Below, piece after piece: positions 5,218 to 11,497 of a stretch of DNA of 11,497 bases. A model generated the notes under the pieces. The model saw only the letters and a list, made by a program, of their open reading frames with translations. It was not told the DNA's origin and ran no database searches. Each line of letters begins with the position of its first letter. Positions within the stretch are counted from its first letter, which is position 1. Position numbers and translations under genes: made by a program. This stretch comes from an uncultured Ruminococcus sp. GTDB taxonomy: Bacteria > Bacillota > Clostridia > Oscillospirales > Ruminococcaceae. The stretch spans positions 1-11,497 of the forward strand of contig CAMWXM010000078.1 of NCBI GenBank assembly GCA_947178195.1, read 5' to 3'.

Positions 5218-7306
5218 AATGTGTATATCCTATTATTCTTTCAAATTCTTCCAATGTAACCGGTTTAGAGTAATAATAACCCTGTGCCACACAACAGCCG
5301 CACTGGAGCAGATAATCCGCCTGTTCTTTAGTCTCCACCCCTTCAGCAACTATATTAAGCCCAATATCATTTGAAAGGCGTATCGTATAACGTATGATTT
5401 TTTTACCCTTATCAGTTATCATTTTTTCATTGAAAAAGCTTCTGTCAATTTTTAGAACGTCAAAAGGCGTATTTTCAAGCATACTAAGGGACGAGAATCC
5501 CGAGCCAAAATCATCCATAAGTAAAGTATACCCAGCCTGTTTAAGCTTAGAAAGAGTTTTCATAAGGCTTACCTGGTCATCATAATAAACCGTTTCAGTA
5601 ATTTCAAGCTCCAGATATTTTTTCTCAATGCCGTATTTCTCAATAAGACTGTCAAGAATACTAACAAGCTGAGGGTTTGAAACATTTATTCTCGATACAT
5701 TAACTGAAATCGGAATAGGGGCTTCACCATTATCCGACCATTTTTTTATGACACGGCAGGCTTCTTCCCAGATAAACGTATCAAGCTGCATAATAAAACC
5801 ATTTTTTTCAAACAAAGGAATAAACATATTCGGTCTTATAATACCTTTTAACGGATGCTCCCAGCGAACCAAAGCCTCCGCACCAACAATTTTTGCGGTA
5901 CGGATATTATATTTAGGCTGAAGATACATCAAAAACTGCCGTTCATCAAGAGCCGTTTCCATATCGTTTTCAATGTTTATATCCTCAATAATACGCTGCT
6001 TCATGCTTTCGCTGTAAAATGCAACATGATTAAGATAATTACCCTTAACCGATTTTCTCGCCATATTCGCATAATCGCAGATAAGCCTTGACGGTAAAAG
6101 CTTGTTGGTCACCTTGTAAACGCCATAAGCATATTTAAGCTTTATATCATTATAATATGTAATTTTTGAATTGATATTTTTAATTGTATCATTTAATTCG
6201 TCATCGTCCGCATATTCCACAAAAACGCCAAAGTAATCATTTAAAAACCTTACTGTCAGATTTTTAGTACCGTCGAACATATTTTTCAGATTAAATCCAA
6301 TATATTTAATAACGTCATTAGCGAACTTCAGTCCATATACCTCGTTTACATATTTAAAATGTTCAATATCAAACACTATAAGGGCATATTTCTCAGATTG
6401 GCTGCTTTTAAGAAGCTTTTCAATTCTTTTACAAAAAGCCAGACCATTCAACAGACCAGTCCAGCTGTCAAGCTCATTAGCCTCCGGCTTCATTTTAACT
6501 TCGCAATCTGCATCATGAACTTCGGTTGCCGCTCCGATAATAGAGCGCAACTTGCCGCCATTATCATAAACTCCGTACAGATTCATAGAACAATTAAAAA
6601 ACTGACCGTCAATATTTTTCACACGAATATTCATATTGGCATATCTTACATGCTCAAGCTTTTCCCTTATCGAATCAAAGAACCCCTTATCATCTTCATG
6701 CATCAAATCAGTCTTTTTAAATTCTTCTATAGTATTGACATAATTAGTACCGAAAAGAAATTTATTTTCCAAATTAGAATTTATGGAAATTGTTTCCTCA
6801 TTCAAGTCAATTTCAACAGCCATAACTTGAACATGATTCAGAATAGCCATATATTTTTGTTTAAGAACTTTAAGCTCATAATCCGCTGAAATCTGTTTTT
6901 TAAGATATTTGTTTTTAGCTTTTATGCCATCATTTGCGCTGCGAGCCATATCTATAAACATTGCAAAAAATGAATCACCGTTTACAGGGATCATGTTTAC
7001 ATAACACCATCTATACTCTCCGGCGTTATTTTTACAGCGTATTTCTGAAGAAAAAATTTTACCTGCAAAAGGATTAAAAGCCTCAAACACTTTTTTATCC
7101 TCAGGAAAAACAGAGTCTCTGAATTCTTCAAAAACCTCCATAGCGTTATCAGATTCTTTTAAAATACCAAATCTTCCGCTTGACTTTATTTCATATAATC
7201 TGTTGATATTTTTATCTACAAAAATAACCTCGTCAAATACCTCAAAAATATGGTCTAAAATTCTTTCAAAATCGATCGTAACATTACATCCATCAAATAT
7301 TCTCAT
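5216..7306 (-). CDS. PAS-PAS-degenerate GGDEF-EAL protein, likely cyclic-di-GMP phosphodiesterase
   Basis: A 696-residue soluble protein with no membrane segment. Two PAS-like sensor domains (about 15-120 and 150-262) are joined by a short helical linker and lead into a GGDEF fold (about 277-435) and an EAL domain (about 445-692). The EAL domain keeps the catalytic set expected for hydrolysis of cyclic-di-GMP to pGpG: E477 in EALVRW, N536, E568 and E571, D598-D599 in DDFGSG, K619, E655 in EGVE, and Q675. The GGDEF domain has LNDYF (355-359) where GGDEF belongs and GTKN (346-349) where the inhibitory RxxD belongs, so it should not synthesise cyclic-di-GMP; it may bind GTP or act as a structural relay. 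The ATG has AGGTG at 7312-7316, 5 bases upstream. The gene is monocistronic, with its own promoter (7350-7378) and terminator. Confidence 0.93.
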   Translation of the reverse strand: MRIFDGCNVTIDFERILDHIFEVFDEVIFVDKNINRLYEIKSSGRFGILKESDNAMEVFEEFRDSVFPEDKKVFEAFNPFAGKIFSSEIRCKNNAGEYRWCYVNMIPVNGDSFFAMFIDMARSANDGIKAKNKYLKKQISADYELKVLKQKYMAILNHVQVMAVEIDLNEETISINSNLENKFLFGTNYVNTIEEFKKTDLMHEDDKGFFDSIREKLEHVRYANMNIRVKNIDGQFFNCSMNLYGVYDNGGKLRSIIGAATEVHDADCEVKMKPEANELDSWTGLLNGLAFCKRIEKLLKSSQSEKYALIVFDIEHFKYVNEVYGLKFANDVIKYIGFNLKNMFDGTKNLTVRFLNDYFGVFVEYADDDELNDTIKNINSKITYYNDIKLKYAYGVYKVTNKLLPSRLICDYANMARKSVKGNYLNHVAFYSESMKQRIIEDINIENDMETALDERQFLMYLQPKYNIRTAKIVGAEALVRWEHPLKGIIRPNMFIPLFEKNGFIMQLDTFIWEEACRVIKKWSDNGEAPIPISVNVSRINVSNPQLVSILDSLIEKYGIEKKYLELEITETVYYDDQVSLMKTLSKLKQAGYTLLMDDFGSGFSSLSMLENTPFDVLKIDRSFFNEKMITDKGKKIIRYTIRLSNDIGLNIVAEGVETKEQADYLLQCGCCVAQGYYYSKPVTLEEFERIIGYTH

Positions 7307-7349
7307 TTTTTCACCTGCTTTTAACCCAGCGTAACAAACATCTATATTT

Positions 7350-7378
7350 ATAATACTACACTTTTCTCAAAAAGTCAA
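7350..7378 (-). promoter_or_regulatory. Sigma-A promoter of the PAS-GGDEF-EAL gene
   Basis: TTGACT (7373-7378) and TATTAT (7350-7355) on the minus strand are 17 bases apart. The leader would be about 35 bases. The boxes suggest vegetative expression rather than a sporulation sigma factor. Confidence 0.75.
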
Positions 7379-7577
7379 TAACGCTTTATATTTTTTATTT
7401 TCAAATTATGCTTTTTGTTAAATTTGCACAAAAAAATGGTACTTCTTATCAATTACTAAAAAGAATAAACAATATCATAAACTAAAAAACATGAAAACAT
7501 TTCAGCCACAGCTGTCCATATCCTGAAAATATGAAAGTGAAAATTGAGAAATAATGAGTTATTTTCAAATAATTTTC
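7379..7577. other. Gene-free A+T-rich spacer
   Basis: Together with the promoter and hairpin on either side this makes a 326-base stretch without a gene (7307-7632). Apart from those two elements I see only A+T-rich sequence: no ribosome binding site with an open frame, no tRNA, and no long dyad. Confidence 0.6.
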
Positions 7578-7617
7578 AACCGGCAGAAAAACCAAAAACC
7601 AAGTTTTTCTGCCGGTT
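7578..7617 (-). terminator. Hairpin downstream of pcrA, probable terminator
   Basis: Arms 7578-7592 and 7603-7617 form a perfect 15-bp stem (core CCGGCAGAAAAAC) with a 10-base loop, 16 bases past the pcrA stop. Neither side is followed by a good T-run, although the stem itself carries T5, so it is an atypical terminator or an RNA-stabilising hairpin. Confidence 0.5.
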
Positions 7618-7632
7618 TAAATTACAATCAAA

Positions 7633-9981
7633 TTACAATTTAGTAAGCTTAGAAAAGGTAGCCATAATTTTTTTAGTTCCGACCTTTTCAAAAGCAATTT
7701 CAAGCATAGCATCGCTCGCCATTTTTTTCACGCTCAAAATCGTACCCTCGCCAAAAATATTATGTTTAACTCTTTCGCCAACAGAATACTCTACTAATTC
7801 AGAAGTATTTTTCGATTTATTTTTACTCTGAGCAAGCTGCTGCTGAAGAGTCATTGATCTTACCTCATGTACAGGCGGTTTATCGGTATGATCCACAATG
7901 GTATTATCATGCTTATCAATAAGACTTTTATCTATTTCTTTAATAAATCTCGAAGTAAAATTACGCTGTGTCGAGCCGAAAAGCATTCTCTGAGAAGCGC
8001 TTGAAAGATAAAGCATTTTCTTGGCTCTTGTTATTGCAACATAAGCCAGACGTCTTTCTTCTTCCATATCTTCTTCGCTGTCAAAGGATCTACCGCTTGG
8101 AAAAATCCCATCTTCCATTCCCACAGCAAAAACATTTTCAAATTCAAGTCCTTTTGCCGAATGCACTGTCATCATTGTAACTGCGTCATCGCCGGAATCC
8201 ATCTTATCAAGGTCGGTATAAAGTGCAATTTCCTCCAGAAATCCGTTAAGCGACGGCTCTTCAGCGTCATTCATATAGGCAATGACCGTAGATTTAAGCT
8301 CATTGATATTTTCCATTCTGGTAATTCCCTCATCGCCGAGACTTTTCATATATTCAAGATATCCGGTTTTTGAAAGAAGCTCATCAAAAAATTCGTCAAG
8401 TCCTTTTGTTTCAGCAGATTCAATGAGACTGTCAAACATGCTTGCTGTTCGCTTCATTGCATCGGATTTTTTAGAAAGCATAGGGTAATCGTCCGCATTC
8501 CGCATTACCTCAATATAGCTCAAATGAAGGTCGTTTGTTATATCCGACAATATATTAAGAGTACTGTCGCCTATACCTCTTTTCGGTTCGTTGATAATTC
8601 TGCGCATACGCAAAGTATCGTTATTATTATTAATAACAGCCATATATGACGTTATATCCTTTATTTCCTTGCGGTCATAAAAGCGCATACCGCCATAAAC
8701 ACGATAAGGTATACCGCTTTTCACGAATGCCTGTTCAATAAGGTTTGATTGGGCGTTCATTCTGTACAAAACGGCGCTGTCGGAAAACTTTCCGCCCTCT
8801 TTGACCGCTTCCAATATCTTAGACGCAACAAACTGTGCTTCATCACGTTCGTCCTGAGCCTTATACCAGTAGATTGGCTCACCTTTTCCGGCATCAGTCC
8901 ATAGATTTTTTTCTTTTCTTGATTGATTATTTTTGATAACACCGTTTGCAGCGTCCAGAATATTCTGTGTCGAACGGTAATTCTGTTCAAGTCTTATAAC
9001 TCTGCTGCCCGGAAATACCTTTTCAAAACCTAAAATATTTTCAATCGTAGCGCCTCTAAATTTATATATACTCTGGTCGTCATCACCCACAACACAGATA
9101 TTATTTCTCTTGGCTGACAAAAGGCTTACAAGACGGAACTGAGCATGGTTAGTATCCTGATATTCGTCAACCATAATGTATTTATATCTATTCTGATAAT
9201 AATCCAGCGTTTCAGGGAAATCTGAAAGAATCTTAACGGTAAGCTTTATAATATCATCAAAATCAACTGCGTTTGAAGCAAAAAGCTTTCTCTGATAAAG
9301 GCTGTAAATTTTGGCAATAGCCGTCTTTCTATAATCGCCGTAAGCTTTTTCAAGTATATCTTCCGGTTCTTTAAGCTCATCCTTAGCCATGCTTATCACA
9401 GCCATTACTGATTTCGGCGGAAACGCCTTTTCAGATATATCAAGCTCGCTCATACATTGCTTAACGACTCTTTGACTGTCATCTGAATCATAAATAGTAA
9501 AGCTGCTGCCATATCCGAGCTTTTCAATATCACGTCTTAAAATTTTTACGCATGCCGAATGAAAGGTCGCCGCCTGAAGCCCTTCTCCGTCTGCCCCAAG
9601 CATATCCGACAATCGCTCCTTCAACTCTCCTGCCGCCTTATTGGTAAAAGTGATTGCAAGAATACTCCAGGGCTTTATCGGGTTTACGGCAATAATTTCT
9701 CTGAGTTCATCTTTAGAAAGCTCGCCTCCGTCTATATACTCTTTCAAAGCCCTGCAATCGTCAGAATCCCCCTGATACGCATCGTTATCGTATGCGCTGC
9801 CGAAATTTATCATATTAGCTATGCGGTTTACAATAACTGTAGTCTTTCCGCTCCCTGCTCCTGCCAGAACCAATACGGGACCGTCCACAGCAAATACAGC
9901 TTCTTTCTGACGCTCATTCATTCTTCCGAAATATTTTTCAAGCGCTTTTCTTTTCAATTCATTAAATGACATTTCCGACAT
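7633..9981 (-). CDS. pcrA: PcrA, ATP-dependent 3'-5' DNA helicase (UvrD/Rep family)
   Basis: PcrA is the essential superfamily 1A helicase of Gram-positives, acting in nucleotide excision repair, plasmid replication and removal of RecA or stalled RNA polymerase. The frame extends 19 codons further upstream, but AGGAG at 9990-9994 sits 8 bases before the ATG at 9981, so the product is 782 residues. Motifs in order: Walker A GAGSGKTT (41-48), ITFTNKAAGE (110-119), VDEYQDTN (271-278), GDDDQSIYKFRG, QNYRST (333-338), TVHSAKGLEFENVF and YVAITRAKK. The last 50 or so residues, from YSVGERVKHNIFGEGT, form the Tudor-like RNA polymerase-binding domain. About 38 extra residues lie between RIANMINFG and KPWSILAIT, compared with Geobacillus PcrA. 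A weak promoter is at 10102-10130; no ligase partner gene (ligA) is adjacent. Confidence 0.96.
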   Translation of the reverse strand: MSEMSFNELKRKALEKYFGRMNERQKEAVFAVDGPVLVLAGAGSGKTTVIVNRIANMINFGSAYDNDAYQGDSDDCRALKEYIDGGELSKDELREIIAVNPIKPWSILAITFTNKAAGELKERLSDMLGADGEGLQAATFHSACVKILRRDIEKLGYGSSFTIYDSDDSQRVVKQCMSELDISEKAFPPKSVMAVISMAKDELKEPEDILEKAYGDYRKTAIAKIYSLYQRKLFASNAVDFDDIIKLTVKILSDFPETLDYYQNRYKYIMVDEYQDTNHAQFRLVSLLSAKRNNICVVGDDDQSIYKFRGATIENILGFEKVFPGSRVIRLEQNYRSTQNILDAANGVIKNNQSRKEKNLWTDAGKGEPIYWYKAQDERDEAQFVASKILEAVKEGGKFSDSAVLYRMNAQSNLIEQAFVKSGIPYRVYGGMRFYDRKEIKDITSYMAVINNNNDTLRMRRIINEPKRGIGDSTLNILSDITNDLHLSYIEVMRNADDYPMLSKKSDAMKRTASMFDSLIESAETKGLDEFFDELLSKTGYLEYMKSLGDEGITRMENINELKSTVIAYMNDAEEPSLNGFLEEIALYTDLDKMDSGDDAVTMMTVHSAKGLEFENVFAVGMEDGIFPSGRSFDSEEDMEEERRLAYVAITRAKKMLYLSSASQRMLFGSTQRNFTSRFIKEIDKSLIDKHDNTIVDHTDKPPVHEVRSMTLQQQLAQSKNKSKNTSELVEYSVGERVKHNIFGEGTILSVKKMASDAMLEIAFEKVGTKKIMATFSKLTKL

Positions 9982-9989
9982 TTCATCTA

Positions 9990-9994
9990 CTCCT
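9990..9994 (-). promoter_or_regulatory. Ribosome binding site fixing the pcrA start
   Basis: AGGAG on the minus strand, 8 bases before ATG 9981-9979. The more upstream ATGs in the same frame have no binding site, and the residues they would add resemble no PcrA N-terminus. Confidence 0.85.
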
Positions 9995-10101
9995 AAATTT
10001 ATCATGTAACTGCGCACAAGGTAAAAAACACCGTGCAAAAAATTAATTTATGGCATGCAAATATCCCCTGACGATTCTCTGTACATCGATGCCATGTATA
10101 T

Positions 10102-10130
10102 ATTATATCATAAAAATCTCATAAAATAAA
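10102..10130 (-). promoter_or_regulatory. Probable pcrA promoter with weak -35
   Basis: TATAAT (10102-10107) on the minus strand, with TTTATT 17 bases upstream (10125-10130). The leader would be about 115 bases. It contains ATGGCAT and ATGCCAT, which can pair, and GCACGGT with ACCTTGTGC, which can form a bulged hairpin around T6. No LexA-type box is seen. Confidence 0.5.
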
Positions 10131-10183
10131 GAGGAAAAACAAAAAATTCAAGCCAACAATTTACTTCAGACATTGTCCCTGCA

Positions 10184-10214
10184 ATAAAAATGTCTGCCGA
10201 AAATGACAGACATT
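10184..10214 (-). terminator. Terminator of the efp-zinc ribbon operon
   Basis: On the minus strand AATGTCTG (10214-10207), a 10-base loop and CAGACATT (10196-10189), with further T's after it, form an 8-bp stem with a T5 run, 27 bases past the stop of the zinc-ribbon gene. A further copy, CAGACATT on the plus strand at 10167-10174, could pair with the same middle arm instead. Confidence 0.7.
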
Positions 10215-10241
10215 ATATGGCGGTATGCAAAGCAAATTCTG

Positions 10242-10709
10242 TTAAAAATCCATTTCATCGATCTGATCGTCATCATCGTCAAAATCACTGTCGTCAATGT
10301 AATCAAATTCAAGATTTTCACCGCAGCCAGGACATTCTATAGAACCATCGTCCAACATGTCTTCATCGAGAATTACTGTTTCTCCGCAAACAGGACAGCA
10401 TACTTCGTAAAGCTCGTCATCTTCGTCAAAATCATATTCATAATCGTCATCTTCGCAATCACAATCATCGTCACAGCAATCACAGTCGCACTCATAAAAA
10501 TCCTCTTCAAGTCCGCCAAGATCCTCATCAAGTATATTGCAAAGCTCTGTAAGATCGTCGACCTGTGACTGAAGATCATCAACGCTTTCGACCATTTCGT
10601 TCATAACCTCGGTTATCTGAACAAGAAGCTTTCCTTCCTTTGTAGATGTGTCGATCTCAAGACCATCCAGCAGTCCCTTTAAATAAGACATTTTTTCACT
10701 CAGACCCAT
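10242..10709 (-). CDS. Acidic Cys-rich zinc-ribbon protein, CD1247-like
   Basis: A 155-residue, very acidic protein that resembles clostridial proteins carrying the CD1247-type N-terminal domain; its function is unknown. The N-terminal part (MGLSEKMSYLKGLLDGLEID, then residues 21-70) is helical and looks coiled-coil. Next comes a cluster of six cysteines among aspartates (C74, C76, C78, C79, C83, C85), then a stretch of almost pure Asp/Glu/Tyr, a zinc ribbon with CPVCG (105-109) and CPGCG (126-130), and an Asp-rich tail. The knuckles should bind one Zn2+; the Cys/Asp cluster may bind another metal. The frame opens earlier at a TTG, but AGGAGG at 10718-10723 lies 8 bases before the ATG at 10709, which is taken as the start. 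It follows efp by 40 bases and is probably cotranscribed. Confidence 0.85.
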   Translation of the reverse strand: MGLSEKMSYLKGLLDGLEIDTSTKEGKLLVQITEVMNEMVESVDDLQSQVDDLTELCNILDEDLGGLEEDFYECDCDCCDDDCDCEDDDYEYDFDEDDELYEVCCPVCGETVILDEDMLDDGSIECPGCGENLEFDYIDDSDFDDDDDQIDEMDF

Positions 10710-10717
10710 AAATATGC

Positions 10718-10723
10718 CCTCCT
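10718..10723 (-). promoter_or_regulatory. Ribosome binding site fixing the zinc-ribbon protein start
   Basis: A perfect AGGAGG on the minus strand, 8 bases before ATG 10709-10707. It lies downstream of the TTG at 10727 that would otherwise open the frame, so that TTG cannot use it. Confidence 0.85.
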
Positions 10724-10749
10724 TCAATAATATTATTGATATTAAATTA

Positions 10750-11307
10750 TTATGCTCTTTCCATGTATTCGCCTGTTCTTGTATCGATACGGATCTTATC
10801 CCCCTGATTTATAAACAAAGGAACTCTTACTTCTGCACCAGTTTCAAGAGTTGCCGGTTTTGTGGCATTAGTAGCCGTATCGCCCTTAACACCTGGTTCT
10901 GTATCAGTAATTTCCAGTTCAACGAATGTCGGCGGCTCAACTGCAAAAACATTACCCTTATATGAGCATATTTTACAGATCATTTCTTCCTTGACAAATT
11001 TAAAATTGTCACCGAGAATATCTTCCCCGATAGGAACCTGTTCATAAGTTTCCGTATCCATAAAATAATAAAGCTGACCGTCGCTGTAGGAATACTGCAT
11101 ATCCTTTCTTTCAATAAAAGCCGTAGGATATTTTTCTGTAGGGTTAAACGAACGTTCAACCACTGCTCCGGTAATAACGTTTTTGAATTTTGTTCTTACA
11201 AAAGCGGCTCCCTTACCCGGCTTAACATGCTGAAATTCAATAACCTGAACAACATTTCCGTCAAGTTCAAATGTAACGCCGTTTCTGAAATCTCCTGCTG
11301 AAATCAT
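10750..11307 (-). CDS. efp: Elongation factor P
   Basis: EF-P enters the ribosomal E site and stimulates peptide-bond formation at polyproline stretches. The product is 185 residues, the usual length, and spans all three domains: the KOW-like N-terminal domain with HVKPGKGAAFVRTK (27-40), the central OB domain (about 66-128), and the C-terminal OB domain ending GDKIRIDTRTGEYMERA. The modifiable tip lysine is K32 in PGKG, as in B. subtilis. No EpmA, EpmB or other modification gene is in the window, so the type of modification cannot be told. The ATG has GGAGG at 11314-11318, 6 bases upstream. A strong promoter (11437-11465) precedes a leader of about 120 bases. The zinc-ribbon gene follows after 40 bases. 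Confidence 0.97.
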   Translation of the reverse strand: MISAGDFRNGVTFELDGNVVQVIEFQHVKPGKGAAFVRTKFKNVITGAVVERSFNPTEKYPTAFIERKDMQYSYSDGQLYYFMDTETYEQVPIGEDILGDNFKFVKEEMICKICSYKGNVFAVEPPTFVELEITDTEPGVKGDTATNATKPATLETGAEVRVPLFINQGDKIRIDTRTGEYMERA

Positions 11308-11358
11308 AAAATACCTCCAAGTATAAACAAATTGAAATACTAATTACGAATTTTTTTC

Positions 11359-11393
11359 GGTGATAAACACAGATTTAAAGGCAGTAGATCACC
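11359..11393 (-). other. Hairpin in the efp leader
   Basis: GGTGAT and ATCACC (plus-strand positions 11359-11364 and 11388-11393) form a 6-bp stem around a 23-base loop in the middle of the 120-base efp leader. On the minus strand an A-run, not a T-run, follows, so it is not a terminator. No riboswitch family is recognised. Confidence 0.35.
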
Positions 11394-11436
11394 TTTTAAA
11401 AAATTCTAGATATAAATTAAGTAGCATACTGAAAAT

Positions 11437-11465
11437 ATTATAATACAAAACATAAAATATTTCAA
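11437..11465 (-). promoter_or_regulatory. Sigma-A promoter of the efp operon
   Basis: TTGAAA (11460-11465) and TATAAT (11437-11442) on the minus strand are 17 bases apart, with A+T-rich DNA upstream. Start of transcription is expected near 11430. Confidence 0.8.
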
Positions 11466-11497
11466 TACCCTTTTTTACAAAATTATCAATTTTTTAG

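Noticed and set aside
6359..6889. Plus-strand open frame of 176 codons inside the EAL gene
   Set aside because: It is antisense to a well-supported gene, has no ribosome binding site and its translation resembles no family.
7395..7570. Direct repeat TTATTTTCAAAT at 7395-7406 and 7559-7570
   Set aside because: Twelve A+T-rich bases in A+T-rich spacer are likely chance, with no target-site or attachment-site features nearby.
9559..9969. Plus-strand open frame of 136 codons over the start of pcrA
   Set aside because: It mirrors the codon pattern of the helicase gene on the other strand and has no recognisable domain.
10203..10568. Hydrophobic plus-strand frame opposite the zinc-ribbon gene
   Set aside because: The Ile/Val-rich translation is simply the complement of Asp codons in the real gene.

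Overview
The window looks like a piece of chromosome from an anaerobic, spore-forming Gram-positive bacterium of the class Clostridia, most likely in or near the Oscillospiraceae (Ruminococcus-like). The basis is the low G+C DNA with strong AGGAGG-type ribosome binding sites, a SpoIIID sporulation regulator, an NfnAB-type electron-bifurcating transhydrogenase, a PcrA helicase rather than the UvrD of Gram-negatives, and a small acidic zinc-ribbon protein of the clostridial CD1247-like type. The species cannot be named from this sequence alone.

Layout. (1) 1-561, plus strand: the end of a class I SAM methyltransferase whose start lies outside the window. (2) 747-1208, minus: a GNAT acetyltransferase, with a bidirectional terminator between the two. 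(3) 1209-1562: divergent sigma-A promoters, one for the GNAT gene and one for the following operon. (4) 1563-4252, plus: a three-gene operon nfnA-nfnB-yajC closed by a perfect bidirectional terminator at 4254-4291. (5) 4302-11307, all minus: a 72-residue protein of unknown function, spoIIID, a PAS-PAS-(degenerate GGDEF)-EAL protein, pcrA, an acidic Cys-rich zinc-ribbon protein, and elongation factor P (efp). The last two form a short operon read from a strong promoter at the right edge.

Function. The genes are mostly housekeeping: NADPH/ferredoxin redox balance (NfnAB), Sec-dependent export (YajC), sporulation in the mother cell (SpoIIID), cyclic-di-GMP breakdown (EAL protein), DNA repair and replication-conflict handling (PcrA), and relief of ribosome stalling at polyproline (EF-P). 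No mobile element, CRISPR array, rRNA or tRNA was seen. Three starts are set by ribosome binding sites: SpoIIID uses TTG, PcrA starts 19 codons inside the longest frame, and the zinc-ribbon protein starts 6 codons inside.

The points most worth a second look are: a possible plus-strand small RNA at about 4680-4811 that would end in a terminator overlapping the 3' end of spoIIID; an 18-position inverted repeat between spoIIID and the EAL gene; the GGDEF domain with LNDYF in place of GGDEF; the Cys/Asp cluster of the zinc-ribbon protein; an insertion of about 38 residues in PcrA; and the repeated overlap of stop codons with terminator stems.
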